In this document: in pieces, positions 23,853-33,900 of the stretch
Layout: each line of letters starts with the position of its first letter
Numbering within the stretch: position 1 is the stretch's first letter
Source: Pleomorphomonas sp. T1.2MG-36
GTDB lineage: Bacteria > Pseudomonadota > Alphaproteobacteria > Rhizobiales > Pleomorphomonadaceae
Assembly: GCF_950100655.1 (NCBI RefSeq)
Contig: NZ_CATNLY010000005.1
Coordinates: forward strand, 1 to 38,280
DNA: 38,280 bases
Direction: 5' to 3'
Made by a program: the position numbers and the translations under genes
The notes under the pieces: model-generated
Database searches by the model: none
Seen by the model: only the letters and a program-made list of their open reading frames with translations
Told to the model about the DNA's origin: nothing

Positions 23853-26800
23853 ATGGCGGCGCGGCAGCGCATCATTCCGATACGGCGCCAGTACAACCGT
23901 TGGGTCGCCGACGAGACCCTGGAGGACTACGCGCTTCGCTTTACCGCCAAATCGGCTCGGCGCTGGTCGCAACAACGCGTGGCGCAAACGGCCATCGGCG
24001 CCATCTCCTTTCTGGCGCTGGAGGCGATCGGCGGTGCCATCACACTCTCCTACGGCACGGTCAACGCCGTGGCCGCCATCATGGCCGCAAGCCTCGCCAT
24101 GCTGGCCGTCGGCTGGCCGATCGCCCGCACCGCAGCCCGCCATGGTGTCGACATCGACCTGCTGACCCGTGGCGCCGGTTTCGGCTACATCGGCTCGACG
24201 GTCACCTCGCTGATCTACGCGAGCTTCACCTTCATCCTGTTCGCCATCGAGGCCTCGATCATGTCGACGGCGCTGGAGATGGCCCTCGGCCTGCCTCTCT
24301 GGGCCGGCTACATCGTCTCGACGCTTCTGGTGATCCCGCTGGTCACCCACGGTATCGCCTGGATCAGCCGCTTCCAGATCCTGACGCAGCCGATCTGGAT
24401 CGTGCTCAACATTCTGCCCTTCGCTTTCATCGCCGTCTCCGACGGCACCAGCTTTTCCGACTGGACGAGCTTCCCGGGGCGGGACGGCATGGCCGGTGGC
24501 GGCTTCCAGCTCGTCGCCTTCGGCGCGGCGAGTGCCGTGATCCTGGCGCTGACCGCCCAGATCGGCGAGCAGGTCGACTTTCTCCGCTTCCTGCCGGCCC
24601 GTTTACCGGGGTCCGGCCGACGGCGGCGTCTGGCGGTATTTCTCGCAGGGGCGGGTTGGGTGGTGCTCGGCGTGCCCAAGATGATCGCCGGGTCCTTCCT
24701 CGCCGTGCTTGCGCTCTCAAGCGGCGTTTCCATCGAGCATGCCGCCGAGCCGGCGCGCATGTATGCCGTCGCTTTCGGCTACGTGCTGCCGGAAAGCACC
24801 TGGCTCTATCTGCTGACCGCCGTCTTCGTGGTGGTGTCGCAACTCAAGATCAACGTGATGAACGCCTATGCGGGATCGCTCGCCTGGTCCAACTTCTTCT
24901 CACGCCTCACCCACAGCCATCCCGGCCGCGTCGTCTGGCTGGTGTTCAACGTCTCGATCGCACTGCTGCTGATGGAAATCGGCATCTATCAGGCGCTCGA
25001 ACGGACCCTGGCCGTGTTCGCCATCGTCGCCGTCGCTTGGCTATCGACCATTTCCGCCGATCTCCTCATCAACAAGCCACTTGGCCTCAGTCCCCCCGGC
25101 ATCGAGTTCAAACGCGCGCATCTCTGGGACGTCAATCCGGTGGGTGTCGGGGCAATGGCATCGGCCACCTTGCTGGGGCTTGTCGCCCATATCGGGATTG
25201 CCGGCCCGGTAGCCGAAGCCTTTGCGCCCTTCGTGGCACTCGTCGCAGCCTTCATCGCGGCTCCGCTGATCGCCTGGCTCACCGAAGGGCGATTCTATCT
25301 CGCCCGCAAGCCGCGTCGAACCTACATGCTGGCGACGGGGCTGACCTGCTCGGTCTGCCAGCACGAATTCGAGGCGGAGGACATGTCCTACTGCCCGGCC
25401 TATCAGGCACCGATCTGCTCGCTTTGCTGTTCGCTCGACGCTCGCTGCCACGATCGCTGCAAACCCAAGGCGCGGCTCGGTGCCCAGGCCCGCTCGATCT
25501 TCGAAAGACTGCTGCCGCCATCCGTCGTCGCCATCGCCAACACGCGCCTTGGCCGCTACCTCATCGAGCTCTCCCTATGGGTCGCCCTGTCCGGCCTCAT
25601 CATGTGGTTCGTCTATCGTCAGGCCGCCATCGATCATCCCTCCGAGGCAGCCCTCATCGGACGAACGCTCGCTGTGGTGTTCTTCGTCTTCTCGGTGGTG
25701 ATCGGCATCGTCGTCTGGTTCTTCGTGCTGGCCCGTGATTCGCGCGGCGTGGCGGAGGAGGAGAGCGCCCGTCAGACGCAGGCGCTGTTCCAGGAGATCG
25801 CCGCGCATAAACGGACCGACGCCGAACTGCAAAAAGCCAAGGAGAAGGCCGAAGCCGCGAGCGATGCCAAAAGCCGCTACGTCATCGGCCTGAGCCATGA
25901 GTTGCGCACTCCGCTCAACGCGGTGCTGGGTTACGCCCAGATTTTGGAGCGCGATCCGGCCATTGCCGCGGGACGGCGCAACGCCGTCGGCGTGATCAGG
26001 CGTTCGGCTGAACACCTCTCCGGCCTGATCGACGGTCTTCTCGACATTTCCCGCATTGAGGCGGGCCGCTTTCGCATCCGCCTGACCGACGTTCGAATCC
26101 ACGATCTTCTCGACCAGGTCGAGGGCATGTTCGGTTTGCAGGCGGAGGCCAAGGGGCTCGCGTTCCACGCCAGCCGGGCCGTCGATCTTCCCGCCGTGGT
26201 GCGCACGGACGAAAAACGCCTGCGCCAGGTGCTGGTCAATCTCCTCTCCAACGCCATCAAGTTCACCCCGGGCGGTACCGTGACGCTCACGGTCGACTAC
26301 CGAAACCAGGTGGCGCGCTTCACCGTCGCGGATACCGGCGTCGGCATTCCCGAAGAGGATCAGGGGCGGATCTTCGAACCCTTCGAACGCGGCCGCCATG
26401 CCGCATCCGCCAACGTGCCGGGGCTCGGGCTCGGCCTCACCATAACCCGCCTGCTGGTCGAGACCATGGGCGGCGACATCTCCGTCACCTCGACGCCCGG
26501 CGCGGGCACCGTGTTCCGCGTTCGTCTGATGCTGGGCGCCGTGGTCGGCGCGGCTGCCATCGACGGCGACCGGCCGGTGACCGGATATGTCGGCCCGCGT
26601 CGCACCATATTGGTCGTCGACGACAATGCCGAGCACCGCGACATGATGGTTGAGATGCTCGCCCCCCTCGGGTTCACGGTGCTGACGGCAGCCGGCGGAG
26701 AGGATTGCATCACGCTCATGGAAACGGCCCGCCCGGACATTCTCTTCGTCGACATCCGCATGCCCGGCATGAACGGCTGGGACCTCGTCGGCCGGCTCCG

Positions 26801-27209
26801 AGCGGATGGCATCCGAACCCCAATCGTCATGCTCTCGGCCAACATTGGCGATGGAGCCATGCCGGCCAGCGATCTCGGTCATGACGACCTGCTCGCAAAG
26901 CCCTTCTCACTCGCCGATCTGCTCGATCGGCTCGGCCGCCACCTCGGCACAAGCTTCATCGAAGCGGATGTGGACGAGCCGCCGCCAGCCCCGACGTCCG
27001 CCAGATCGACGGCGGTGGTTTCCGCTGCCGATCTTGCCGAACTCAAATCGCTCGCTGCCATCGGTTACGTTCGCGGCCTGGAGGGCAAGCTCGCCTCGCT
27101 CGCCGAAACGGACGTCGACCCGGCAGCCATTGCAACGCTCAGCGACCACCTTGCCGCCTTCGATCTCGTCCGTTTCTCCGCCACTCTCGAGACAATGACA
27201 TCGTCATGA
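23853..27209 (+). CDS. NCS1 permease-type hybrid sensor histidine kinase/response regulator
   Basis: This 1118-residue fusion has, in order: an NCS1-like transporter domain with about 12 helices (residues 55-480, nucleobase/allantoin permease type); an eight-cysteine cluster (Cys499, 502, 514, 522, 525, 526, 532, 536); two further membrane helices (568-590, 601-628); a coiled coil (640-670); a HisKA domain with phospho-acceptor His682 in LSHELRTPLNAVLGY; an HATPase (785-890) with N box NLLSNAIKF and GLGLGLTITRL; a receiver with Asp967 (FVDIRMPG); and a short helical tail. I chose the ATG at 23853 because GAGAGGGG lies just upstream. The gene is divergent from urtA and overlaps a REC-LuxR gene by 4 bases (ATGA). 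It probably senses an imported or bound nitrogen compound and controls urt; the ligand is not known from sequence. Confidence 0.9.
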   Translation: MAARQRIIPIRRQYNRWVADETLEDYALRFTAKSARRWSQQRVAQTAIGAISFLALEAIGGAITLSYGTVNAVAAIMAASLAMLAVGWPIARTAARHGVDIDLLTRGAGFGYIGSTVTSLIYASFTFILFAIEASIMSTALEMALGLPLWAGYIVSTLLVIPLVTHGIAWISRFQILTQPIWIVLNILPFAFIAVSDGTSFSDWTSFPGRDGMAGGGFQLVAFGAASAVILALTAQIGEQVDFLRFLPARLPGSGRRRRLAVFLAGAGWVVLGVPKMIAGSFLAVLALSSGVSIEHAAEPARMYAVAFGYVLPESTWLYLLTAVFVVVSQLKINVMNAYAGSLAWSNFFSRLTHSHPGRVVWLVFNVSIALLLMEIGIYQALERTLAVFAIVAVAWLSTISADLLINKPLGLSPPGIEFKRAHLWDVNPVGVGAMASATLLGLVAHIGIAGPVAEAFAPFVALVAAFIAAPLIAWLTEGRFYLARKPRRTYMLATGLTCSVCQHEFEAEDMSYCPAYQAPICSLCCSLDARCHDRCKPKARLGAQARSIFERLLPPSVVAIANTRLGRYLIELSLWVALSGLIMWFVYRQAAIDHPSEAALIGRTLAVVFFVFSVVIGIVVWFFVLARDSRGVAEEESARQTQALFQEIAAHKRTDAELQKAKEKAEAASDAKSRYVIGLSHELRTPLNAVLGYAQILERDPAIAAGRRNAVGVIRRSAEHLSGLIDGLLDISRIEAGRFRIRLTDVRIHDLLDQVEGMFGLQAEAKGLAFHASRAVDLPAVVRTDEKRLRQVLVNLLSNAIKFTPGGTVTLTVDYRNQVARFTVADTGVGIPEEDQGRIFEPFERGRHAASANVPGLGLGLTITRLLVETMGGDISVTSTPGAGTVFRVRLMLGAVVGAAAIDGDRPVTGYVGPRRTILVVDDNAEHRDMMVEMLAPLGFTVLTAAGGEDCITLMETARPDILFVDIRMPGMNGWDLVGRLRADGIRTPIVMLSANIGDGAMPASDLGHDDLLAKPFSLADLLDRLGRHLGTSFIEADVDEPPPAPTSARSTAVVSAADLAELKSLAAIGYVRGLEGKLASLAETDVDPAAIATLSDHLAAFDLVRFSATLETMTSS

Positions 27210-28072
27210 CCCAGACCCGCGACACCGTGCTCGTTGTCGACGACAGCCCCGAGACGCTCGGCTTTCTGACGGAGGCCATGGAGGCCGAAGGCGTCATCGT
27301 GCTGGTCGCCACGTCCGGCCGCCAGGCGCTGGCCATCGCAGGCCGTATCACGCCGGACGTGGTGCTGATGGACGCGATGATGCCGGAAATGGACGGATTC
27401 GAGGCCTGCCGATCCCTGAAGACCATGCCGGCGCTCGCTCATGTGCCGGTGATCTTCATGACCGGTCTGACGGAAACCGAACACATCGTTCGTGGCCTTG
27501 CCGCCGGCGGCGTCGATTACCTGACCAAGCCGATCGACCTCGACGAGCTCAGGGCGCGCATCCGCGTTCATCTCGCCAACGCCCGCGCCAGCCTATCGGC
27601 GCAGACGGCCCTGGATGCGGCGGGTCGGCACCTCGTGGCTCTGGACACCGATGGCCGCATCGTCTGGGCGACGCCCCAGGCGGGTCGTCTCATCGACGAC
27701 CTGGGCATTGCCGGTGCCATCGAAGCGGCCGCCGCGAATGAGGGCGGCCAGTTGGAGTTGGTGATACCAGGCGCCCCGCCCATGCTTCTGGCCCCGTTGG
27801 GCAGCGCCGGCCCCGGCGAGCGTCTCTATCGGCTCGCCCGCAGCGCGACAGGTGAAGCCGATGTCCTGAAGTCCTGCTTCAGCCTTACGGCAAGGGAGGC
27901 GGAAGTGCTGCTCTGGATTGGTCGCGGCAAGACCAACAAGGACATCGGTGAGATTCTCGGTCTGTCCCCCCGCACCGTCAACAAACACCTCGAACAGATC
28001 TATGCGAAGCTTGGCGTCGAGAACCGTGCCTCGGCGGCTTTGAAGGCCGCTGGCGCACTCAGGGAGGGGTAA
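27206..28072 (+). CDS. Response regulator, REC-(PAS-like)-LuxR type
   Basis: This 288-residue DNA-binding response regulator has a receiver domain at residues 7-125, with phosphorylation site Asp56 in VVLMDAMMPEMDG and the conserved Lys in LTKPID. A middle segment (about 135-220) reads like a small PAS domain (HLVALDTDGRIVWATPQAGRL). A LuxR/NarL helix-turn-helix follows at 224-283 (LTAREAEVLLWIGRGKTNKDIGEILGLSPRTVNKHLEQIY). It overlaps the hybrid kinase stop (27206-27209), so it is its cognate partner. The likely target is the divergent urtABCDE operon. Two hairpins follow the gene. Confidence 0.92.
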   Translation: MTQTRDTVLVVDDSPETLGFLTEAMEAEGVIVLVATSGRQALAIAGRITPDVVLMDAMMPEMDGFEACRSLKTMPALAHVPVIFMTGLTETEHIVRGLAAGGVDYLTKPIDLDELRARIRVHLANARASLSAQTALDAAGRHLVALDTDGRIVWATPQAGRLIDDLGIAGAIEAAAANEGGQLELVIPGAPPMLLAPLGSAGPGERLYRLARSATGEADVLKSCFSLTAREAEVLLWIGRGKTNKDIGEILGLSPRTVNKHLEQIYAKLGVENRASAALKAAGALREG

Positions 28073-28115
28073 CGGCCCCTCACCGCCGGCATGTCCGGCA
28101 AAAGGAACTGGCGAA

Positions 28116-28135
28116 CGGCCCAAACCGTTGGGCCG
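28116..28135 (+). terminator. Hairpin after the response regulator
   Basis: CGGCCCAA (28116-28123) and TTGGGCCG (28128-28135) form a perfect 8-bp stem with a 4-base loop, about 45 bases after the stop. A second stem, CTTGCC/GGCAAG (28145-28159), follows 9 bases later. There is no T-run, so termination may be partial or need Rho. Confidence 0.5.
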
Positions 28136-28242
28136 GAACGAGTGCTTGCCGTCGGCAAGGCTGCAACTTTCAGGGTCGATCCTCTAGCTCCCGATTGGCG
28201 AAATCGCTAGAGTGCCGCCACCATCAAGGAGGATCGCCGAAC

Positions 28243-29622
28243 GTGGCCAGTCGTCAGCACAGGGTGCACCGGAGCAGTATGTCCCGCAGGTCGAAAGGCC
28301 ACGACTATCTCGGGTGGGCCTTGGTGGTGACGGCGCTTCTGGCACCTCTGCCCATGGGCGGCACACGGGCCTTCTTTTTCATGCTCTATGCGGCCGTGGT
28401 TGCCGTGCTGGGCCTGTTCTACGCCGTCGGCCTCTATCGGGGCCACGTCCGCCCGCGTTTGCCGCTGTCCGTCTTTGCCGTGCCCGTCATCCTGTTCGGC
28501 CTCGTGATCTTCTGGATGTTGATAACCCTGCTGCCACTCGGACTTGCCGACGCTCCGGAGTGGGGCGCGCTATCGCCTTTGGCCGACCTCGCCGGACGGA
28601 TCACCATCGGTCCGGGTGCAACATTCGACATGCTGGTGCGCTATCTGACCTACGGGTTGTTTTTCGTGCTGGCGTTGCAGGTGGCCGTAGAAAAGAAGCG
28701 GGCGAAAACGCTGTTTCGCGTGGTCTATCTCGGCATCGCCGTTCATGCCCTCATCGCACTGGCCTCGTTGACCTTCTTTGGCGACGTTCTGCTGTTCTTG
28801 CCCAAGGATGCCTATATCGGCGATGCGACGGGGACGTTCATCAATCGCAACAGCTTCGCGACTTTCGCCGCCTTCGGCGCCATCATGGGTGTGGCGCTGA
28901 TCTTCGGCGTTGACGAGGACGACGTGGCGCGTTCGCGGCTCAGTCGCATTCTGGTGCAGCTCGGCTTCAACGTGGCACCACTTGCCTTGATCTGCCTGGC
29001 ACTTGCCTTCTCGCACTCGCGCATGGGCATGTTCGTCGCCGCGCTCGGCGCGGGTGTCGTCGCCTTGGTCGCCGTCTTCAGGTCATCCGGCGCGCGTCGT
29101 ATTCTCGCGGGCCTAATGATCATCGTCGGCCTCATCACCGGTGCCGTGCTTGCCAACACCAGCGGCATCCTGTTCGAACGCATGGCCACGGTTGACCGAG
29201 ACGCCGACGTCCGCTTGGCCGTCTACGAGCAGACGCTCGACCTGATCGCGGCGCGTCCGATGAGCGGTTACGGCGGCGGCACGTACGAAGATGCGTTCCG
29301 GGCGGTCAAATCCGATCCGATCAGCCCGGATGTGACATTCGACGCCGCCCACAATCTCTATCTGGAACTGGCGGCCGAACTCGGCATACCCGCCACGATC
29401 GCCGTCGTGTTGTCCGTTCTCCTCCTCGCCGGGACCACCGCCGTCGCCGCGGTCCGTCGCGAAAACTGGACGATTCCGGCCGCGGCGGCAGCCGTCGTGC
29501 TCGCCGGTGGCGTCCACTCGCTGGTCGATTTCAGCCTGCAGATTCCGGCCATCGTCCTGATGATGCTGCTGATCCTCGCCCTCGGTTTCGCCCAGAGCCG
29601 ACCAATCCAACGGGTAGAGTGA
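28243..29622 (+). CDS. O-antigen ligase family protein (Wzy_C domain)
   Basis: This membrane protein of about 459 residues and 10-12 helices contains the O-antigen ligase/polymerase (Wzy_C) core. VRLAVYEQTLDLIAARPMSG and YGGGTYEDAF lie in a large periplasmic loop and are followed by DAAHNLYLELAAELGIPA, with the conserved HN pair at residue 370. It joins or polymerises undecaprenyl-linked polysaccharide at the periplasmic face; ligase and polymerase cannot be separated by sequence. I chose GTG 28243 because AAGGAGG lies 10 bases upstream; ATG 28279 is an alternative. The gene stands alone, with no neighbouring glycosyltransferases, although a ugd gene begins 8.5 kb away. Confidence 0.85.
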   Translation: MASRQHRVHRSSMSRRSKGHDYLGWALVVTALLAPLPMGGTRAFFFMLYAAVVAVLGLFYAVGLYRGHVRPRLPLSVFAVPVILFGLVIFWMLITLLPLGLADAPEWGALSPLADLAGRITIGPGATFDMLVRYLTYGLFFVLALQVAVEKKRAKTLFRVVYLGIAVHALIALASLTFFGDVLLFLPKDAYIGDATGTFINRNSFATFAAFGAIMGVALIFGVDEDDVARSRLSRILVQLGFNVAPLALICLALAFSHSRMGMFVAALGAGVVALVAVFRSSGARRILAGLMIIVGLITGAVLANTSGILFERMATVDRDADVRLAVYEQTLDLIAARPMSGYGGGTYEDAFRAVKSDPISPDVTFDAAHNLYLELAAELGIPATIAVVLSVLLLAGTTAVAAVRRENWTIPAAAAAVVLAGGVHSLVDFSLQIPAIVLMMLLILALGFAQSRPIQRVE

Positions 29623-29635
29623 AGCCAAAGGGACA

Positions 29636-29654
29636 GGGCGGGCAACACCCGCCC
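29636..29654. terminator. Hairpin between convergent genes (O-antigen ligase / aldo-keto reductase)
   Basis: GGGCGGG (29636-29642) and CCCGCCC (29648-29654) form a perfect 7-bp GC stem with a 5-base loop in the 46-base gap between two convergent genes. It probably serves as a two-way terminator, although the T-run is poor on both strands. Confidence 0.6.
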
Positions 29655-29668
29655 AATCCCCCAGTCTT

Positions 29669-30700
29669 TCAGCGGCCGCCGGCAAGCTTGCGATGGCGTT
29701 GGGCGACCCCCTGAATGCCGTAAGGATAGTCGGGCGGCATTGGCGCACTGACGGCGGTGAGGCGCTCCATCGCGTCCTCGGCAAGCCGCAGGTCGGCCGC
29801 ACGAAGATTGTCGGCCAGTTGCACCGGCGTACGAGCTCCGAGAATGACCGACGTGACGGCCGGCCGTGCCGCCAGCCAAGCCAAAGCGACCTGCGCCATG
29901 GATACGCCATGGCTCTTGGCAGTTTCCTCGACAGCCCCGATGATGGCCCAGGTGCGGTCTTCGGCGTTGCGCGGGCCGTAGGCCTCCATACCCCGATTGG
30001 GATTTTCGCCGAGACGCGTGGCGCCCGACGGCGCTTGGTCGCGCTTGTACTTGCCCGACAGCCAACCACCACCCAGCGGCGACCATGGCAGCAGCCCCAT
30101 GCCGGCGTCGAGACAGGCATCGACGATTTCCAACTCGATGTCGCGGACTAGCAGGCTGTATTGCGGCTGCAGCGTCACGGGCCGGCTGTAGCCCCTTGCC
30201 TTGGCGATCTCGGAGGCTTTGGCAATATGCCAGCCGACATAGTTGGAGAAACCATAGTAGGCGATCTTTCCCGAGCCGACCGCGTCGTCGAGGAAGCGCA
30301 GTGTCTCTTCGATCGGGGTCAGAGCGTCCCAAGCATGCATCTGGTAAAGATCGACGCGCTCGACACCGAGTCTCCGAAGCGAAGCGTCGAGGGCGTCGCC
30401 CAGATGACGACGCGAGAGACCGACGTCGTTCGGCCCCGCGCCCATCGGAAAGCGCCCCTTGGTGGCGACCACCGCTTGCCGGGCCTCGGTCGGCCGCGCC
30501 TTGAGCCAACGGCCGACAATCTCCTCTGAAACACCGGCCGAGTAGACGTCCGCCGTGTCGACGAAATTGCCGCCGGCCGCGAAAAAGTCGTCGAGCAGGC
30601 CGAACGAGGTCGCTTCGTCCGCTTCCGCGCCAAACGTCATGGCGCCGAGGCAGTGCACCGACACGATGGTGCCGCTCGGGCCGAGCTTGCGATATTCCAT
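29669..30700 (-). CDS. Aldo/keto reductase
   Basis: This 343-residue NAD(P)H-dependent oxidoreductase has a (beta/alpha)8 barrel. The catalytic tetrad is visible: Asp48 and Tyr53 in FVDTADVYSAG, Lys81 in VVATKGRF and His122 in LYQMHAWD. The cofactor end has LQPQYSLLVRDIE and, late, VILGARTPVQLADNL. It belongs to the YajO/Tas-like branch; the substrate is unknown. GGAGGAG precedes the ATG. It is a single gene between a convergent O-antigen ligase and the RND operon. Confidence 0.92.
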   Translation of the reverse strand: MEYRKLGPSGTIVSVHCLGAMTFGAEADEATSFGLLDDFFAAGGNFVDTADVYSAGVSEEIVGRWLKARPTEARQAVVATKGRFPMGAGPNDVGLSRRHLGDALDASLRRLGVERVDLYQMHAWDALTPIEETLRFLDDAVGSGKIAYYGFSNYVGWHIAKASEIAKARGYSRPVTLQPQYSLLVRDIELEIVDACLDAGMGLLPWSPLGGGWLSGKYKRDQAPSGATRLGENPNRGMEAYGPRNAEDRTWAIIGAVEETAKSHGVSMAQVALAWLAARPAVTSVILGARTPVQLADNLRAADLRLAEDAMERLTAVSAPMPPDYPYGIQGVAQRHRKLAGGR

Positions 30701-30883
30701 GGAGCTCCTCCAGCTTCATTCATAGAAAGCCAGCCCGGCATGCAAACCGAAGCGATCCGGGCCTTGGTCAATTATCACACAAATATCGTCGTCAGCAGCA
30801 CGCCCTTTTCCGGCGACGTGCATCGATTTTGTAGCAACCCGGCGCGTTCCGATGCATCGGTCGGTTGCGATCTCCGACATCCC

Positions 30884-30912
30884 AAAAGAAAACCCCGGAC
30901 AATGCCGGGGCT
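30884..30912 (-). terminator. Rho-independent terminator of the RND efflux operon
   Basis: Downstream of the RND pump stop (30937) the minus strand reads GCCCCGG-CATTGT-CCGGGG followed by TTTTCTTTT. The 6-bp GC stem with a 6-base loop and a T-rich tail is a classical intrinsic terminator. Confidence 0.85.
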
Positions 30913-30936
30913 TTCAACTCGTCGCTTCAGGCTACC

Positions 30937-33900
30937 TCAGATCTCGGCCGCAGCCTCATCCTCGGGTGGACGGTTGTTCCAGCCGAGACGCTCGCTCGCC
31001 CGCATGACGACGTAGAACAGCAGTGGCACGAAGAACAATCCAACAGTGACGGAGGCAATCATGCCGCCCATCACGCCGATACCGATGGCGTTCTGCGCGG
31101 CCGAGCCGGCGCCCGTTGCGATGGCCAGCGGGGTGACGCCGAGAATGAAGGCGAGCGACGTCATGATGATCGGGCGGAGACGAATGCGGGCGGCGTGCAG
31201 GGCCGCCTCGACCAGACCCTCGCCCTGCCGCTGCAAGTCACGAGCGAACTCGACGATCAGGATGGAGTTCTTGGCGGCGAGACCAATCGTCGTCAGCAGA
31301 CCGACCTTGAGATAGACGTCGTTGGACTGCCCGAAGAAATACCCGGCGAGCAGTGTACCGAGAACCGAGATCGGCACCGACAGCATCACCGCGAACGGAA
31401 TGGTCCAGCTCTCGTAAAGGGCCGCAAGGCACAGGAACACCACCAGGAAGGACACGGCGTAGAGCATGTTGGCCTGGGCGCCGGACAGACGTTCCTGATA
31501 GGAAAGGCCAATCCAGCCGGTGGTGTATCCGCCTCCTTGATTGGAAACCAGCGTCTCCATCTGATTCATCGCCTCGCCGGACGACGTGCCAAAGCCGGAT
31601 GAGCCCTGGATGTTTATCGCCGACACGCCGTTGAAGCGGGACAGCTTGGGCGGCCCATAGGACCAGCTGGTATCAACGAAGGAGGAAAACGGCACCATCT
31701 CGCCGGAGCCGTTGCGAGCGTACCAGCGATTGAAGTCGTTGGGCGTCATGCGGAACTGCGCATCGCCCTGGAGATAGACGGGCTTGATCTCGCCACGGTC
31801 GATGAAGTCGTTCACGTAGGAACCGGCCCAGGCCGTGGTGATGATCGAATTGATGTCGGCAAGGCTGATGCCGAGCGCCGTCGCCTTCTCCTGGTTAATG
31901 TTGACGTGCAGCTGCATCTGGTTGGCTTGCGAGTTTTCGCGCACTGCCATCAGCTTGGGGTTCTGGTTCGCCTGCATCAGGATCTGGTCGCGGACCGCTT
32001 CGAGGGCAGCGCGACCGTTGCCGGCGTTATCCTGCAGATACATGTCGAAGCCGCCCGAAATACCGAGACCTGGCATGGCTGGCGGCAGCAACGTGAAGAT
32101 CATGGCGTCCTTGATTTGCGACAGGGCCCCCATGGCACGACCGACGACGGCCTGCGCCGACAGCCTGGGATCGGTCCGCTGCGCAAAATCCTTGAGGCGA
32201 ATGAAGGCGAGACCGGCGTTCTGGCCCGAACCGGCGAAGGAAAAGCCGGTGATCCCCATGACGCTTTCAACCGCATCCGGCTCGTTCTTCAGGAAGTAGT
32301 CGGTCATCTGGTCAGTCACCTGCTTGGTGCGTTCCATGGTGGCACCGGTGGGCAACTGGATCATGGCGAGAAGGACGCCCTGATCTTCTTGCGGAATGAA
32401 CGAACTCGGCAGCTTGTCGAACATGAACGCGGCACCGCCGACCAGCGCCAGGAAAACCACGACCATGCGAATGGGGCGGCCAATGATTCCACGAACCGTC
32501 CGCTGGAAAAGCGAGGACGAATCGTCGAAACGACGATTGAACCAGCCGAAGAACCCGCGATGGACGCCATGTGTCGGCTTCAGCATCGTGGCGCAAAGTG
32601 CCGGCGTCAAAACCAGGGCGACGATGACCGACAGAAGCATGGCCGACACGATGGTGACCGAAAACTGCCGGTAGATGATGCCGGTCGACCCACCCATGAA
32701 GGCCATCGGCACGAACACGGCCGACAGTACCAGTGCGATGCCGACCAGCGCGCTGGTGATCTCGCGCATCGACTTCTGCGTCGCGGCCTTCGGATGCAAC
32801 TTCTCCTCGGTCATGATGCGTTCGACGTTCTCGACCACGACGATGGCGTCGTCGACCAACAGGCCGATGGCCAGGACCATGGCGAACATGGTCAGCGTAT
32901 TGATGGAATAGCCCATCACCGCCAGAACGCCGAAGGTACCGAGCAGCACCACCGGAACTGCGATGACCGGGATCAAAGTCGCCCTGAGGTTCTGGAGGAA
33001 CAGGTACATCACCAGGAAGACAAGCACGACCGCCTCGATCAGCGTCTCGACCACCTTGTCGATCGACAGCTGCACGAACGGGGTGGTGTCGTAGGCGTAG
33101 ACATACTCGACATTCTGCGGCAGCGACGGCTTCAGCCGCTCAAGGGTGGTACGCACATTCTCCGCGGTGCGAAGCGCGTTGGCGCCGCTTTGCAGGTTGA
33201 CGCCGAAACCGGCCGCCGGCTTGCCATTGTAGAAGGCATCGGCGGCATAGCTCGACGAGCCGATCTCCACGCGGGCCACATCCCCCAGGCGGACGATGGA
33301 GCCATCTTTCTGCGTCTTCAGGATGATGTTGCGGAACTGCTCGGGCGTCTGCAGCTGACTCTGCGCGGTAATCGTCGCGCTGAGCTGCACCCCTGACGCG
33401 GCAGGCCGGCCACCGAGCTGTCCGGCTGAGACCTGAGTGTTCTGCGCACGAACGGCAGCGCTCACGTCACTCGGCGTCAGCGTGAACTTGTTCAGCTTGT
33501 CCGGATCGAGCCAGAGGCGCATGGCGTAGCCACCGCCGAAGGTCATCAGGTCGCCGACACCCTCGACGCGGCGCAACTGGTCCTCGAGGCGCGTGGAAAC
33601 GACGTCGGATAGATCGGTGCCGGTGAGCTTGCTGTCGGTCGACACCAGACCGACCGCCATCAGGAAGGAACTGGTCGACTTGGTGACCCTGAGACCCTGA
33701 TCGATCACCGCGTCGGGCAACTGCGATTCAACGAGCTGCAGCTTGTTCTGCACCTGCATCTGCGCAATGTCGCCGTCGGCATTGTTGGAGAACGTCAAGG
33801 TGATCGAAGCCGAACCGTCGGATGTCGACGACGATTCCATGTAGGTGAGGTTGTCGAGACCGTTCATGTTCTGCTCGATGACCTTGGTCACCGCATTTTC

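Noticed and set aside
23825..25738. 637-residue plus-strand open frame overlapping the kinase
   Set aside because: It is an Arg-rich alternative frame of the NCS1 domain; the permease and kinase motifs are all in the other frame.
23853..27209. Possibility that the NCS1 permease and the kinase are two separate genes joined by a sequencing error
   Set aside because: The frame is open throughout, with a cysteine cluster, two extra helices and a coiled coil linking the halves as in an evolved fusion; no internal ribosome site or stop remnant is seen.
31906..33396. 496-residue plus-strand open frame rich in His/Asp/Arg
   Set aside because: It is the reverse strand of the RND pump gene; the pump's proton-relay motifs are intact, so this is a shadow.
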